A DNA stretch of 64,000 bases from Rotaria macrura. Its lineage: Eukaryota > Rotifera > Eurotatoria > Philodinida > Philodinidae. The DNA lies in the NCBI GenBank assembly GCA_900239685.1, contig OENT01000440.1, positions 8,351-72,350 on the forward strand, read 5' to 3'. Under the pieces are notes generated by a model. That model was not told where the DNA came from, did no database searches, and saw only the letters and a program-made list of their open reading frames with translations. Of the stretch, positions 1 to 10,768 are shown in pieces (the stretch's first letter is position 1; every line of letters begins with the position of its first letter). Made by a program: the position numbers and the translations under genes.

Positions 1-382
1 GAAAAAATCTCTAAATTTTCACTTTTTGACCGATTCCGAAAGGTTTATTTTACATTGGATGAATTTTGACGGCTAATTCAGATAGAGCACGAAAAACTGG
101 TCAAAGCCAATGCCAAAAATTCGTGTATAGCACAATTCTTTATGACTAAAGAATGTCATTTTTAAAAGCATAGTGTAGGAATCGGTGCATCCCTACTGGT
201 AGATAGACCATTTTCTCCTTTTGATTCGCCTTTAAAGAAATAACAGTTTAGATAAAATCTGATCAATCCTATCTAAGCTAAGAAATCATCTAGTTCATGA
301 AACACACCTTACTTTTTCGTTTCCTATTTGCCTGAGATAAAATGGCGATTCAGATAAAAATTAAGCATTTCGTTTCAAACAA
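1..382. other. No gene seen
   Basis: AT-rich sequence with stops in all frames and no recognisable repeat up to the boundary of the foldback element at 383. Confidence 0.5.
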
Positions 383-727
383 CCCAGGTCGACGATTACG
401 GACTTCGTATACGACTGTAAACGACCGTATACGCTCCGCACACGATCATATACGGTCGTATTATAGCGTTTTACATGGTCCAGTATTACGGTCGTATATT
501 GCCGTGTCGTATACGGACAAATACGATCGTATACGGAGGTATACGGTGGAAAATGGAAACCGTTTACGGATTTTGTATACGAGGACCATAAACGATCGTT
601 TTACTCTCCGTATATCGTCGTATTTCCCCGTATACGATACGGAGATATACGATCATAATACTGGACCATGTATTTTGCCGTATTTCTCCGTATACGGTCG
701 TTTACGACCGTGCTTGTTCGACCTGGG
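383..727. mobile_element. Palindromic foldback element 1 (345 bp)
   Basis: The element begins CCCAGGTCGA (383-392) and ends with its exact reverse complement TCGACCTGGG (718-727). Inverted pairing continues almost to the centre: GTAAACGACCGTATACG near 410 pairs with a block near 690-710, and TACATGGTCCAGTATTA near 475 pairs with TAATACTGGACCATGTA near 660. The whole unit is one imperfect hairpin built of degenerate CGTATACGG-like words. A dinucleotide AA lies on both sides and may be the target duplication. A 136-codon open frame covers it, but only because the repeat word lacks stops, so I do not call a protein. I infer a non-autonomous foldback/MITE; the superfamily is not assigned. Confidence 0.75.
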
Positions 728-1140
728 AATGTTCACAATTATCACACATTGAAAGAGATGAGAATACGCAATTAACTTATTCTATCCATACAGATTCATT
801 GATTTTATATTTTAAATGAGTACTAGTGGGTCTAAGAATCTGCAGTAAGACGCTATACTAATGATATTGAATTATAATCTACTCAAGCAAAATTTTATCA
901 GAGAATAAATCAGATTCACTGTAAAATATCTAAGCGGTGTCTACTATCGCTCTGCAATTACCGAGGATTTCATCTAATTCATATGGCATAGATTCTATTT
1001 AATTATATCAACTTCCGATGATTTTCCGAAACTAAAAAAGCCAATGATCTTTTCGTTTGATTGTTGTCTTTTGTATGATATTAGATACTTTTTCACCAAG
1101 TATATTAGTTCAATTATTTGAGTGCTATTTCAATTTTCAT

Positions 1141-1544
1141 TCCGGACGTTCGTAACGGCATCGTAAACGACGAAAAACGGTGCTATCACGGGCCGTAATC
1201 GGTCAGCCCGTTTTATGACCCACCGTTTAGTTCAGTAAACGATCATCGTTTTTACAAGAAACGGCCATCGTTTCTCGCCATATGTTAGCCGTCAACCGGT
1301 ATTAAGAAAAACGGTCTCAATACAATATCATGCAATATTATACAACTTTGCTTCTCGCATTAATTTCGTCATCCCATTTTACGGCTAAAGTACGGCGAGA
1401 AACGATGGCCGTTTCTTGTAAAAACGATTATCGTTTACCGCACTAAACGGTGGATCATAAAATAGGCTGACGGATTACGGCTCGTAATAGCGTCGTTATT
1501 CACCGTTTATTGTCTTTTACGGCGCCGTTTTCTTTGAACTGGGA
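1141..1544. mobile_element. Palindromic foldback element 2 (~404 bp)
   Basis: Long inverted arms are visible. 1,221-1,280 (containing AAACGGCCATCGTTTCTCGCC) pairs with 1,392-1,453 (GGCGAGAAACGATGGCCGTTT). The outer arms pair around GCTATCACGGGCCGTAATCGG and its partner near 1,460-1,495. The right end TTGAACTGGG (1,534-1,543) resembles the terminus of the foldback at 383-727, but the left end is degraded (TCCGGACGTTCG). It is built of CGTTTACCG-like words. It is probably a diverged relative of the first foldback. The exact left boundary is uncertain by a few bases. Confidence 0.65.
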
Positions 1545-2343
1545 TATAAGAGCATGATGACATGGTAATATTTGATCTAGTAAGCAAACCAGTTGCTTGC
1601 AGTTGTTTCTCAAAATGAACGAAAAAGGAGCTAAATTGTTAATAAGAACAATTACCGTGTAGTTTTGAGTCTGACTGTAACTTACATGTTTTCTCTGGAT
1701 GTCACAATCTTGTTTTAAACTAATACTTTTATCTTTTAGATTTTTAAGCATTAAAATCTATTACATGAAGAGATGGCTCCTGAAAAATATTGTAAGCTGA
1801 TCAGTTTCAGCCTTTATTTCTCGTTATTCGTCTGATTTTTAGTTCAATTAAATCAAAATACTTCCGTCGTTTCTTGGATTTACGATATTTATAATAATGC
1901 ACGGCTTCAATGCTTCTATTTGAAATTCATTAAAAGTTCTTTATCTGTACAGTAGTTAATAGGGTACCATGTGATTGGATGATCAAAAGCCACAATAGAC
2001 AAAGCTTCGGTCACAATCAGCAGGAGGTACTTAAAATATTCGTTCTGGTCTGTCACTAGTTCAAAACGATGGGCACGAACAAGACAAGATAGAACAGGAT
2101 TTAAAATTTTCTTCTGTGTTCATTTCGGTGAACAAAGTTCCCTAGTGACTGGTTAAACGCATACTTATTGTTTCTTGATAATTTAGCTCGTTTTTTTACC
2201 AACAATGAGCATGATTAGAGATACATTGATGCCAGTAACTATAGATGTTGCCACCAGTTCAACAGCGATAACTTGACGAACAGTAACCAAACGAAGCCAA
2301 TTTTCGAGAAGGATAAAGTTAGTTTTCAAGAAAATAAAATTAC
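1545..2343. other. No gene seen
   Basis: AT-rich, with only short chance open frames. Between two mobile elements. Confidence 0.45.
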
Positions 2344-3410
2344 CTATGAAGCAGGCTTCGAAATGGGCCATTTTTTCATGGCCCGACCCGACCCACAGTG
2401 GGCCTTACATATTAAAAGCCCACACGGCCAGTGTTTCTAATAGAAATATAAAACAAAAAGTCAAGTGACATTTTATTTTTGCCGTCAAAGAGGAAAATGG
2501 CACTCCATTTCTCTTAGCAAAGTATCACGAAGTATCTAAGGCGTGGATTGTTAGAATAACATTAAGAAGTGAAATATTTTATCTGTACATTGAGTATATC
2601 TAGATCTAGACTAATAAAAAAATTAGGAATTCCAAGTTTACATTCAATGAAAAGAAAAGTGTAAAGAATTTTCGGCAAGTGTCAACTTAGCACTTTGTTT
2701 TCATGAGCAACGTGTTAAATAAAGTGTCAAATGAGCATCACAAGGATCTTGGACACTTTGTAACAAAGGCGGACCCTTGCTGTTAGAAACACTGCGCCCG
2801 GCTCAGATAAACTTATATGTAGCCCGGCCCGCCCAAGTTGTTTGGCGTGCCCGCCCGGCCCGAGCCATATTAACTAGAAACAATCTTTAGATTCATCGAA
2901 GAAAAATATTTAATTTAACAGAATTGAAACAACAATATAATAATCAGTTAATTTTTGGTCAAAAACAAATTTATTTAATCTAATGGTAGTACGACGTAAT
3001 ATTAAATGAATTTTTACCGAAAATGAGTATAATTCAATCGAATTAAAAAAACAATATAATAATAAACCAATTGATCACCTAAAAAACTCAATTTAATAGA
3101 ATTGACACATGCAAACAAATACAAATTAATATACAATTCCTTTCAAAAAACCTGTTGGTTGGATAACTAAACCAATTGTAATTCAATCTAATGTATACTA
3201 TCGATGAAATACAACACTTACTATTCCAATAGCTAGCGATATCTATATAAGGCAATAGAAAAATCTTCATCAAACATCTGGTCGGGCGGCCCAACAAAAA
3301 AGCAGGCCAGCCCGGCCCATCAGTCTTGTCCGATGAAGCCCACCCAGTCCGTCTAAAATTTTCTAAAGGTCGGGCTGGGCCGGGCGGCCCATGTGAGGCC
3401 TGCTATGAAG
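2344..3410. mobile_element. hAT-like non-autonomous element with 8-bp TSD
   Basis: The element body is 2,352-3,402 (1,051 bp). It starts CAGGCTTCGAAATGGGCC and ends with the reverse complement of CAGGCCTCACATGGGCC. It is flanked by a perfect 8-bp direct repeat CTATGAAG at 2,344-2,351 and 3,403-3,410. An 8-bp duplication with CAGG-type termini is the hAT hallmark. Subterminal regions are studded with GGCCCG/CGGGCC words (2,363-2,430, 2,790-2,870, 3,280-3,400) in otherwise AT-rich DNA, as is usual for hAT transposase-binding subterminal repeats. No open frame resembles a transposase, so it is non-autonomous. A second element is nested inside at 2,429-2,794. Confidence 0.88.
2429..2794 (+). mobile_element. 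Nested hAT-like MITE, copy 1 (366 bp)
   Basis: The termini are CAGTGTTTCTAATAG and the reverse complement of CAGTGTTTCTAACAG. The flanking octamers CACACGGC (2,421-2,428) and CGCCCGGC (2,795-2,802) agree at 6 of 8 positions, consistent with an aged 8-bp target duplication. It sits inside the larger hAT-like element, so it inserted later. The interior matches, in inverted orientation, the unit at 63,375-63,742, including GTCAAGTGACATTTTA near the left end and GGCGGACCCTTGCTG at the right. No coding capacity. Confidence 0.85.
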
Positions 3411-4295
3411 GTCTACGAAAATAAATCGGAGTGAATCATTTATCTAACAATGCGACTAATTCGAAATGAGGCTTCGATGGATATAGTTTCAAAAAAGAAA
3501 ATAACGATGAAATCGCCAATACGAAGTAAAAATGTCGGTAGTGCTCAATGAGTTACTATAACTGCAGCGAATTTGTATTTGTGACGTTTTTTATGGTGTG
3601 TATGTGTGCATATTTTCGAAAAATGAAAGAAGTTTTTTTGAATACTTCGATTTTCTCAAAAATTCTTTCTTGTACCCGATAGGAAAAATTTCGAAAGCAA
3701 CTTGTGAGCTCCTCGTTGAAGCTGTTTTTTTTCATGGCCAGCATATTTTGTAAGATATTCAGTATCGAATGTAACATCGAATCTCTGAGACCCCTAAAAG
3801 GTAACTCAAATTGCATTCCTTTTTGTTTTCCGAACACTGAAAACTTTTGCTCGTACGCACTAAGTTCGATGTTCAAATCAATTTATCTTGTTCCAAACCG
3901 ATATCTGTTCTACGTTCTGAGAAGCTCTAAGTAATGATTTGATATTGAAGTCGATGTTGGAAGAAAAATACCGATGGGCTATGCCTAGCTTTGTTGTAAT
4001 TCTTGATTACGATTCGTTTGCAGTTGTTTCCATAGAACGAGTCGAACGCCGATGCGAATGTCAACTTCGTTGCATTGTTGACCTTTATTCGTTTGTTTGA
4101 TTGTGATCCTAAAAGAATTTATAGATGGAAAACATGTGTCGATATAACAAAAGCAAATGTTGAAATAAAAACGATCAAGAATTTTCTGAAATCAATTAAA
4201 AATCATAACAAGGAAACAAAATTGTGAAAAATAATATTTTCTACTCGTCTTTTGATTCCCAGTAGAATGAAAATAGTTTTAATCGAAACTGAATC
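3411..4295. other. No confident gene
   Basis: Overlapping open frames of 76 and 106 codons lie on opposite strands at 3,556-3,934. Neither has a recognisable motif and they shadow one another, so none is called. The 3' part probably holds the 3' UTR of the minus-strand glycohydrolase gene. Confidence 0.4.
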
Positions 4296-5747
4296 TTAAC
4301 ATTCGTATTCCTGAATGCGATAAAACGGATATCGATCATCTTGATTGACATAATCTTCGTACTGACGTGCTTCTCTGGATGATGTTACACTTAAAACATT
4401 GTAATCGTCTTTTGACCTATTCGAAGTTGAATCTAATGAAAGCGAACGATTTAGATTAGTCGTTCGGTGCGAACTATTCATTTTATGATGATTCGATTTG
4501 TCGTCAATAGTCGAACTGTTCTTTTGTTGTGTTTTCGACGTTGTTGATGGTTGGGGAGGTCCTTTATGCGTTTTCTCGGAAGTCTTTTTAAGATTTCTAT
4601 TCTCACATTCACTTTTAGAATCTTGTGATGTACTTTTATTCGATTGCGAATAAATCGATTTTCCGATGGCAATTATTAAATCACGAGCGTAGAGTAAATC
4701 TAACCATTTTTTTGGAATAGTTTTAGAACGATAATAGACGCCAGCTAATTGTCCGTAAATAGCGGCCGTTGTATCGGTGTCATCGCCAAGATTAACAGCA
4801 TTAAGAACGCCTTTCTCAAATGAATCTTCATCAGACCAAAAAGCCCAAAGTGCAGCTTCAAGAGAATGAGTAACATAACCTTTTCCTCGAATGCCCTGTT
4901 CGTATCCACTTTTCGTTTTGTCTTTTTTAAACGATCCTTGAGCAATATGCAAAATATCTTCGTGTAGAGGCTCGTTGCCGAACCATAATTGCTGTTTTAA
5001 ACAAAAATCTCTATCAAGTATCTCATGTTTAGAAAATGAGTGAAGAGCTGCAACGATCAGCGCTGCATAATATCGACACGCATCGATTGCCTTTTTACTT
5101 GAATGAGTGAGAGACGCACTTCTAGCTGCATAGTTTATTGCGGTAGCGGGAGTTTTGTAATAGAATAATGCGACTGGAGCAAGACGCATAAGAGCTCCAT
5201 TTCCAGCAGATTCTAAATCGCCACAATTAACATTAAATTCTTTAATACGTTCGACTGAATCAAAAGATAAATTATCGAGTTCGTTTTCGTTTCGACAACG
5301 GTAATGACGTTTGAGAACATTTTGCCGATTTGAAAATAAATGAATTGATTGACGAGTTGCTTTTCCAATATCAAAGCAATGTCCCGTTGAAGATAAATAT
5401 CCGTATTTATGCCACCACTTATAGCGGACCATTTGATCATAAGGATTAAAATCCTGTTGTGTTATTAATGATGAAGCAAGACATAATGCCATTGATGTAT
5501 CATCTGTCCATTGCCCAGCTTCAAGACCCCACGTGCCACCACTTTGCATATCGCGGACTTGATTAGCAACAAGATATTCATGAGGACGAAATTCTACACT
5601 TGCTCCCAGAGCATCGCCTATCGCCAGACACAACAAACATGCTACCATTCGATCACCGATCTCGTTGTTTTCATCTATTTCAACTGCTTTTTCGAATTCG
5701 AATTCATGTGGAAGCTTTTTTTCATACGGTGATGGAAACTTTAACAT
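4296..5747 (-). CDS. ADP-ribosylglycohydrolase (DraG/ARH family), paralog 1
   Basis: Single-exon gene of 483 residues starting at an ATG at 5,747. The ARH/DraG fold is recognisable from the metal-binding motifs: GDALGASVEF at about 44-53, QWTDDTSMAL at about 79-88 and GDDTDTTAAIYGQLAG at about 321-336. These carry the paired acidic ligands expected for the two Mg ions. AGNGALMRLAP (about 181-191) and a conserved GIRGKGYVTHSLEAALWAFW block are further family signatures. Enzymes of this family remove ADP-ribose from proteins or small molecules; the substrate here cannot be read from sequence. After about residue 370 comes a ~110-residue Ser/Thr/Asn/Lys-rich tail, probably disordered, that is absent from paralog 2. 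There is no signal peptide, so it is likely cytosolic or nuclear. It lacks the intron found in the neighbouring paralog at the QW/TDDTS site. Confidence 0.93.
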   Translation of the reverse strand: MLKFPSPYEKKLPHEFEFEKAVEIDENNEIGDRMVACLLCLAIGDALGASVEFRPHEYLVANQVRDMQSGGTWGLEAGQWTDDTSMALCLASSLITQQDFNPYDQMVRYKWWHKYGYLSSTGHCFDIGKATRQSIHLFSNRQNVLKRHYRCRNENELDNLSFDSVERIKEFNVNCGDLESAGNGALMRLAPVALFYYKTPATAINYAARSASLTHSSKKAIDACRYYAALIVAALHSFSKHEILDRDFCLKQQLWFGNEPLHEDILHIAQGSFKKDKTKSGYEQGIRGKGYVTHSLEAALWAFWSDEDSFEKGVLNAVNLGDDTDTTAAIYGQLAGVYYRSKTIPKKWLDLLYARDLIIAIGKSIYSQSNKSTSQDSKSECENRNLKKTSEKTHKGPPQPSTTSKTQQKNSSTIDDKSNHHKMNSSHRTTNLNRSLSLDSTSNRSKDDYNVLSVTSSREARQYEDYVNQDDRYPFYRIQEYEC

Positions 5748-6388
5748 TCGTTAGGTTTTCAAATCAATTATTTGTTCTATCTGAAATCAACGAATTAAGA
5801 TTAAGTTTTATCTATTTCCTTTTTTGTGCACACATTATTTAAGAAAACGAAAACTCTGCATAGGCTAATTGACCTCAGCAACCGCGAGAAAATAGATGCG
5901 ACACACATGAAACCCTGACACGCTACTTTTCACTCATATTTTTGCCGAATTTCAACATTTTCAGTAGCTCACGAGTAATTTTACTCCATTTTAACAGTAT
6001 AACAGAACTTTATCGTCGCTTTCTAATCCTTTACACAAGCTATGTTTCGACGATATTCGATTTCGAATTCTAAAAATTCAACATTCGATTCGTTGGCTTT
6101 CTGAGAAAAAGGATCGTAGCTGGTTTCCATGGCAAGAAGTAGAAACGATCTATTTCGAATTATATTCGGTTGAAATAAAACTTTTTAATATCAATTAAAT
6201 CTTAAATGACTGCATTACTCTCTTTTTCGCCATCCTATATAAAAACATTGTCCTATTCCATCCCGAAAGGCATAACAAAAGACGAAATTACTTTTCTATT
6301 CTTTTTATTCATAGCGACAAAATATAAAAGAATTACATGACATTTACTTAAAGAAAACTATTGTGAAAAACTTCGACACTCGATATTT
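5748..6388. promoter_or_regulatory. Upstream region of the glycohydrolase at 4,296
   Basis: Non-coding stretch between the start codon of the minus-strand glycohydrolase and the left arm of the inverted repeat. It probably contains that gene's promoter and 5' UTR, inferred from position only. I see no distinctive motif. Confidence 0.3.
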
Positions 6389-8246
6389 CTCTTTAAAGCG
6401 ACCTTCACGAACGTATGAAAAACTCGTCTATTTCTCAAGATTTATCGACACTTTTTCTTTCCTTATTGCACATTTAGCGTCATTATTCATTGCATCGATT
6501 TATGTCTAAGAGAATCCATGAGTAATTATCAGTAGTTTTAAGAGAAGCGCAATTGTTCCTAGTCAGAACGCTTCTCGTCAAATGTAACGGCAGGTGTAAA
6601 ACAGTGGTCAGCTAGAGTATCGGCCTGTGAACCAGGGAAAAGTTTGTATATCAATTAATGCCTCCATGAATCAAGTTCAAGTGTTAAATTCATTCTCCAT
6701 GATCAAAAGCTGTTGCTCGTTTAATGAGCAACATTCCTGTCGTTAGTGGAAGAGCGAACGGAAACATTTTCTCACACTTGGAGTCTAAAACTAAACTCGT
6801 TCTCCTACTTGAGATTGTTCGTTTCGCTAGAGGAGATGTTAATTCTATCGAAAACTGTAACTTGACTCTCGCTCGCTAGCAAAAGAACTCGACTCGATCC
6901 TTCCATAATACTATCGATCTCGGACACATCAAACTATTCATTCTATTGATGTCATCTCATTTTTTTACGGTCACGTAGCTTTGCTGATGTTGAATGTAAA
7001 ATGAATGAATTTTCAGCTAGGAAGAAAGTTCTTTGAAATACTTTTAAATTTTTCTAATTTTTCGCCGAAAATCAACAACAGGTGGCCTGATTTTTGAAAA
7101 ACGATCTGAAAACGTGTTGAAGTATGCAGAGTAGAAACTTCGACTCATTCATTTACCATAGACCATGCCAAACGATTTAAAAGTATTACCGAGGAGTGCA
7201 TGGAGTGGATAAGTACGAAGCCAGCCGGTAGAGCCATCGATCATTTCGTCGCTGATGTTATGTACTATAACATTAACAATGATGAAGAGATATACTCGAA
7301 TATACATAAAAAGAGTAGTTTTTATGTCGTTAGAAACACTATCTAAATCCTACTTCGCAGTGGAACTCAAAAGGAATTCTTTAATTGGATGTCCTTGTTC
7401 CGTATACATTTGCATAAACAGTTTATTGAAAACAATTCAGCGGTTTCTGTATTAAAAAAACTGATTGAAAGTCAAAAGTTTGAAAAAGCTTCATTCTTAA
7501 AAATGTTTCCTTTTATTTAAACATTCCTTCATTTGTTAAGACACGGAAATGTAAAATTGAATGAAGTTTTTCGGCATTCATCCGTTTTCCGCTGTTTTTA
7601 TAAGCAATCCTCTTGAAAAAAGCTGCACTTTTATTTTATGTTTGCCGTGAGAAAACCTTAATGACAGTAAAAAAATGAGATGACATCAATAGAATGAATA
7701 GTTTGATGTGTCCGAGATCGATAGTATTATGGAAGGATCGAGTGGAGTTCTATTGCTAGCGAGCGAGAGTCAAGTTACAGTTTTCGATAGAATTAACATC
7801 TCCTCTAGCGAAACGAACAATCTCAAGTAGGAGAACGAGTTTAGTTTTAGACTCCAAGTGTGAGAAAATGTTTCCGTTCGCTCTTCCACTAACGACAGGA
7901 ATGTTGCTCATTAAACGAGCAACAGCTTTTGATCATGGAGAATGAATTTAACACTTGAACTTGATTCATGGAGGCATTAATTGATATACAAACTTTTCCC
8001 TGGTTCACAGGCCGATACTCTAGCTGACCACTGTTTTACACCTGCCGTTACATTTGACGAGAAGCGTTCTGACTAGGAACAATTGCGCTTCTCTTAAAAC
8101 TACTGATAATTACTCATGGATTCTCTTAGACATAAATCGATGCAATGAATAATGACGCTAAATGTGCAATAAGGAAAGAAAAAGTGTCGATAAATCTTGA
8201 GAAATAGACGAGTTTTTCATACGTTCGTGAAGGTCGCTTTAAAGAG
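6389..8246. repeat. Near-perfect 585-bp inverted repeat with 688-bp spacer
   Basis: The left arm 6,389-6,973 is the reverse complement of the right arm 7,662-8,246. I traced the arms segment by segment and found no indel and three substitutions (two near 6,885-6,895 and one at the inner end). The spacer 6,974-7,661 is unrelated AT-rich DNA with no supported gene. The outer end of the right arm covers the last two codons, the stop and the 3' flank of the glycohydrolase ending at 8,239. The left arm is therefore an inverted copy of that gene's 3' end. I see no target duplication outside the arms (left flank GATATTT, right flank GAGAGTT), so a segmental inverted duplication fits at least as well as a long-TIR transposon. 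Confidence 0.9.
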
Positions 8247-10768
8247 GAGAGTTGTTGCCAGTGGATGATTTCTTGAGATAAGTTTCTCTGATTTTCGACT
8301 CCCATTGTTCTCCTTCGTAAGCGATCCATTTTGCTATTGTTTTCATGAATTTATGTGCATAAATATGTTTGAGCCAGTTGGTCGGTAATCTTTTATATCC
8401 GTAATAAGCTCCTGCTAGTTGTCCGTAAATAGCGGCCGTTGTATCAGTATCGTCGCCAAGATTGACAGCTTTGAGAGCTCCTTTCTTGAATGAATTTTCA
8501 TCTGACCAAAATGCCCACAGAGCAGCTTCTAGAGCATCGACAATATAACCTTTTCCTCGAATGCCCTCTTCATAACCGGCGATTTTTTTGAAGGATCCTC
8601 GTGCAATTCTAACAATGTCTTCATGCAACTCTTCTTTGCCAAACCAGTGTTTATGTTTTGAATAAAATCCTTCGTCCAGGATTTGTTTCTTTTTCAATCC
8701 TCGAAGAACGGCAACAATCAAAGCTCCGTAGAATCGACAAGCATCGTAGGCCTTTTTATCGCCGTGTGTTACCTGACCACTTCGACCAGAAAATTCTATT
8801 GCCGCATATTTATTTCGAAAGAAGAAAAGAGGTACCGGAGCGAGACGCATTAAAGCTCCATTTCCGGCCACGTCACCTTCACCACAGTAAACATCGAATT
8901 GACTAAGTATATCAACATCTGAAATTTGATCCATTTGTTCGAACGGTATCGATTTATCTTTGGCAAACTTTGTTTGTCGACGTTCGAATTCTCTTAACGA
9001 TTGACCCGTAGCTGCTCCAATGTCGAAACATTGTCCAGTGGAAGACATGTAACCGAATCTGTACCACCATTTATAACGCACCAATTGATCATAGGGAATA
9101 AAATCGCGACGAGCTAACAAAGAATTAGCCAAGCAAAGAGCCATCGAGGTATCATCAGTAAACTGACAATAAATAATTCAATTATAACTTCTATCTTTGT
9201 TTAATAGTCAAATGAATGCTACTTCCTTGTCTCTTTTGACAACTATTTCTCATTCTGTGTTACAAAAAAGAATCGGATTATCGCTTTTCTACGTCAACTA
9301 TCGATCAAGTATCTCAATGAGTAAATAAATAAAGGGCTCGGAGAAATCTTTTTTCGCATCTCTCTGTGTGACTCATTATCATTCAGTAGATGATTCATTT
9401 CAAAACATCGACTTCTTATTCAAATCGGACTATTATTTATTTGAATGGGAAGGCAACTTTTAGGCTCTCCATAAAATACTATTTTATGGAAAGAAGGTCG
9501 CAGTTCGTGTCTTTTTCACCGTTGTAGCGATCGATAAGACGAAAAAAGTGTGTTCTAACTGTTTCTATTCTTATCTACGACGAAAATGACCAGTCGTACT
9601 TAAAACAAGAGTAGACTTGAGTCACATCACTCTCAGACTCATTTTAAAGCAGTTTGTCGAGCAAAAACCCTTTCACTGGATATCTGGAATTTCATCTGAC
9701 GCTTTTCTCTGAACAAGATTTCAGATTTCCGTGTTTTCGCTAGTGTCACATACGTCTCCGTTACTGTTTAGTCAATGTTAATAGTTCTCAGTTAGAACCC
9801 ACTAAGTTTTACGCAGATTTTTTAGGGGAACCTTCGATAAAGTCAAACTAGAAGAAAATAGAAAAAGAACTTTGTCGAAGTACGGCGACAGTAGCACCGA
9901 TTGGTTGTAGTTGAAAAATAACGTAAACTCCCAAGTTTTTTAACGACAAAGAAATTTAAGACTCACGAACACTTCGTTTTTGACGCAGTTTTCAAAATAA
10001 AATATCGAATTCGAAATAAATCGTCTCTAAACACATTGTCAAGATGGAATAGTGGAGAGCAGAAAAGCCTTTAGTCTTATGTTTGGCCACAAATACGATT
10101 TGAAATAAGAATACCAATTTAGAATAAGATTTTCTATTGATGCTATCAAAGAGTATCGGTTTCTTCAATAATTGCCGATTTGGCTCCGGAGAAGAGACAA
10201 GGCATCGGCCGTCGCTCGACTACAACACCTATCTTTATCTCAGCACTTCCATCTCTATCCCGTTCTCATTAACATATTTTAACAGTAAGTACTTCGTCTT
10301 CAGTAGATATCAAATATTTACATGCACCGTTATAATCATCAATCTTCAATAGAATCATTCTTAGTTATTTTATTTTTCTCTTGAAATTTCAATTAGAATC
10401 TTCTCTATTGGTTGTTCTTATCGAGTATAATAAATTACGTAATGATAAAAACTCGTGTCTAATAATTAAATGTAAAACGCAGCATTCCGTACCTGCCCTT
10501 TTCTCAGTCCCCAAGTTCCTCCGCCTTCAAGCTTTCTAACTGGATTTGCTGCTAAAAAGGCATGGGGTCGAAATTCGACATGAGCTCCGAGTGCGTCTCC
10601 TAAGGCCAAGCCAATAATGGATCCTTGTATTCGGTCTAATATACCTTCATCAATTTCATCACATGGATCTTCCATCTCCCCTTCTAATTCATCTGGTTTC
10701 TTAATTAATTTTCCATCGACGTCATCATCGTCAGTTTTATTATCGATTTCATTCTCGTGCCATGCCAT
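8239..10768 (-). CDS. ADP-ribosylglycohydrolase (DraG/ARH family), paralog 2, two exons
   Basis: Exon 1 runs 10,768 to 10,493 (92 codons) and exon 2 runs 9,162 to 8,239. The donor is CAG|GTACGG and the acceptor TTGTCAG|TTTACTG, phase 0, giving a 399-residue protein. Across the junction the sequence reads GQ then FTDDTSMAL, restoring the metal motif that is uninterrupted in paralog 1. Other motifs are GDALGAHVEF (about 57-66), AGNGALMRLAP (about 192-202) and GDDTDTTAAIYGQLAG (about 328-343). The N-terminal 45 residues are highly acidic (DDDD and repeated E/D). The protein ends soon after the domain, without the long tail of paralog 1. It is a same-strand tandem paralog of the gene at 4,296. 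The last two codons lie inside the inverted-repeat arm. Confidence 0.92.
9163..10492 (-). other. Long (1,330 bp) intron of glycohydrolase paralog 2
   Basis: Bounded by GT at 10,492-10,491 and AG at 9,164-9,163. It is far longer than the 52-150 bp introns elsewhere in the window. A small perfect hairpin CCATAAAATACTATTTTATGG lies near 9,469-9,489. I see no nested gene and no transposon termini. Confidence 0.75.

Noticed and set aside
342-752. 136-codon open frame on the plus strand
   Set aside because: It is produced by the stop-free CGTATACGG words of the foldback element. The composition is repetitive and has no domain.
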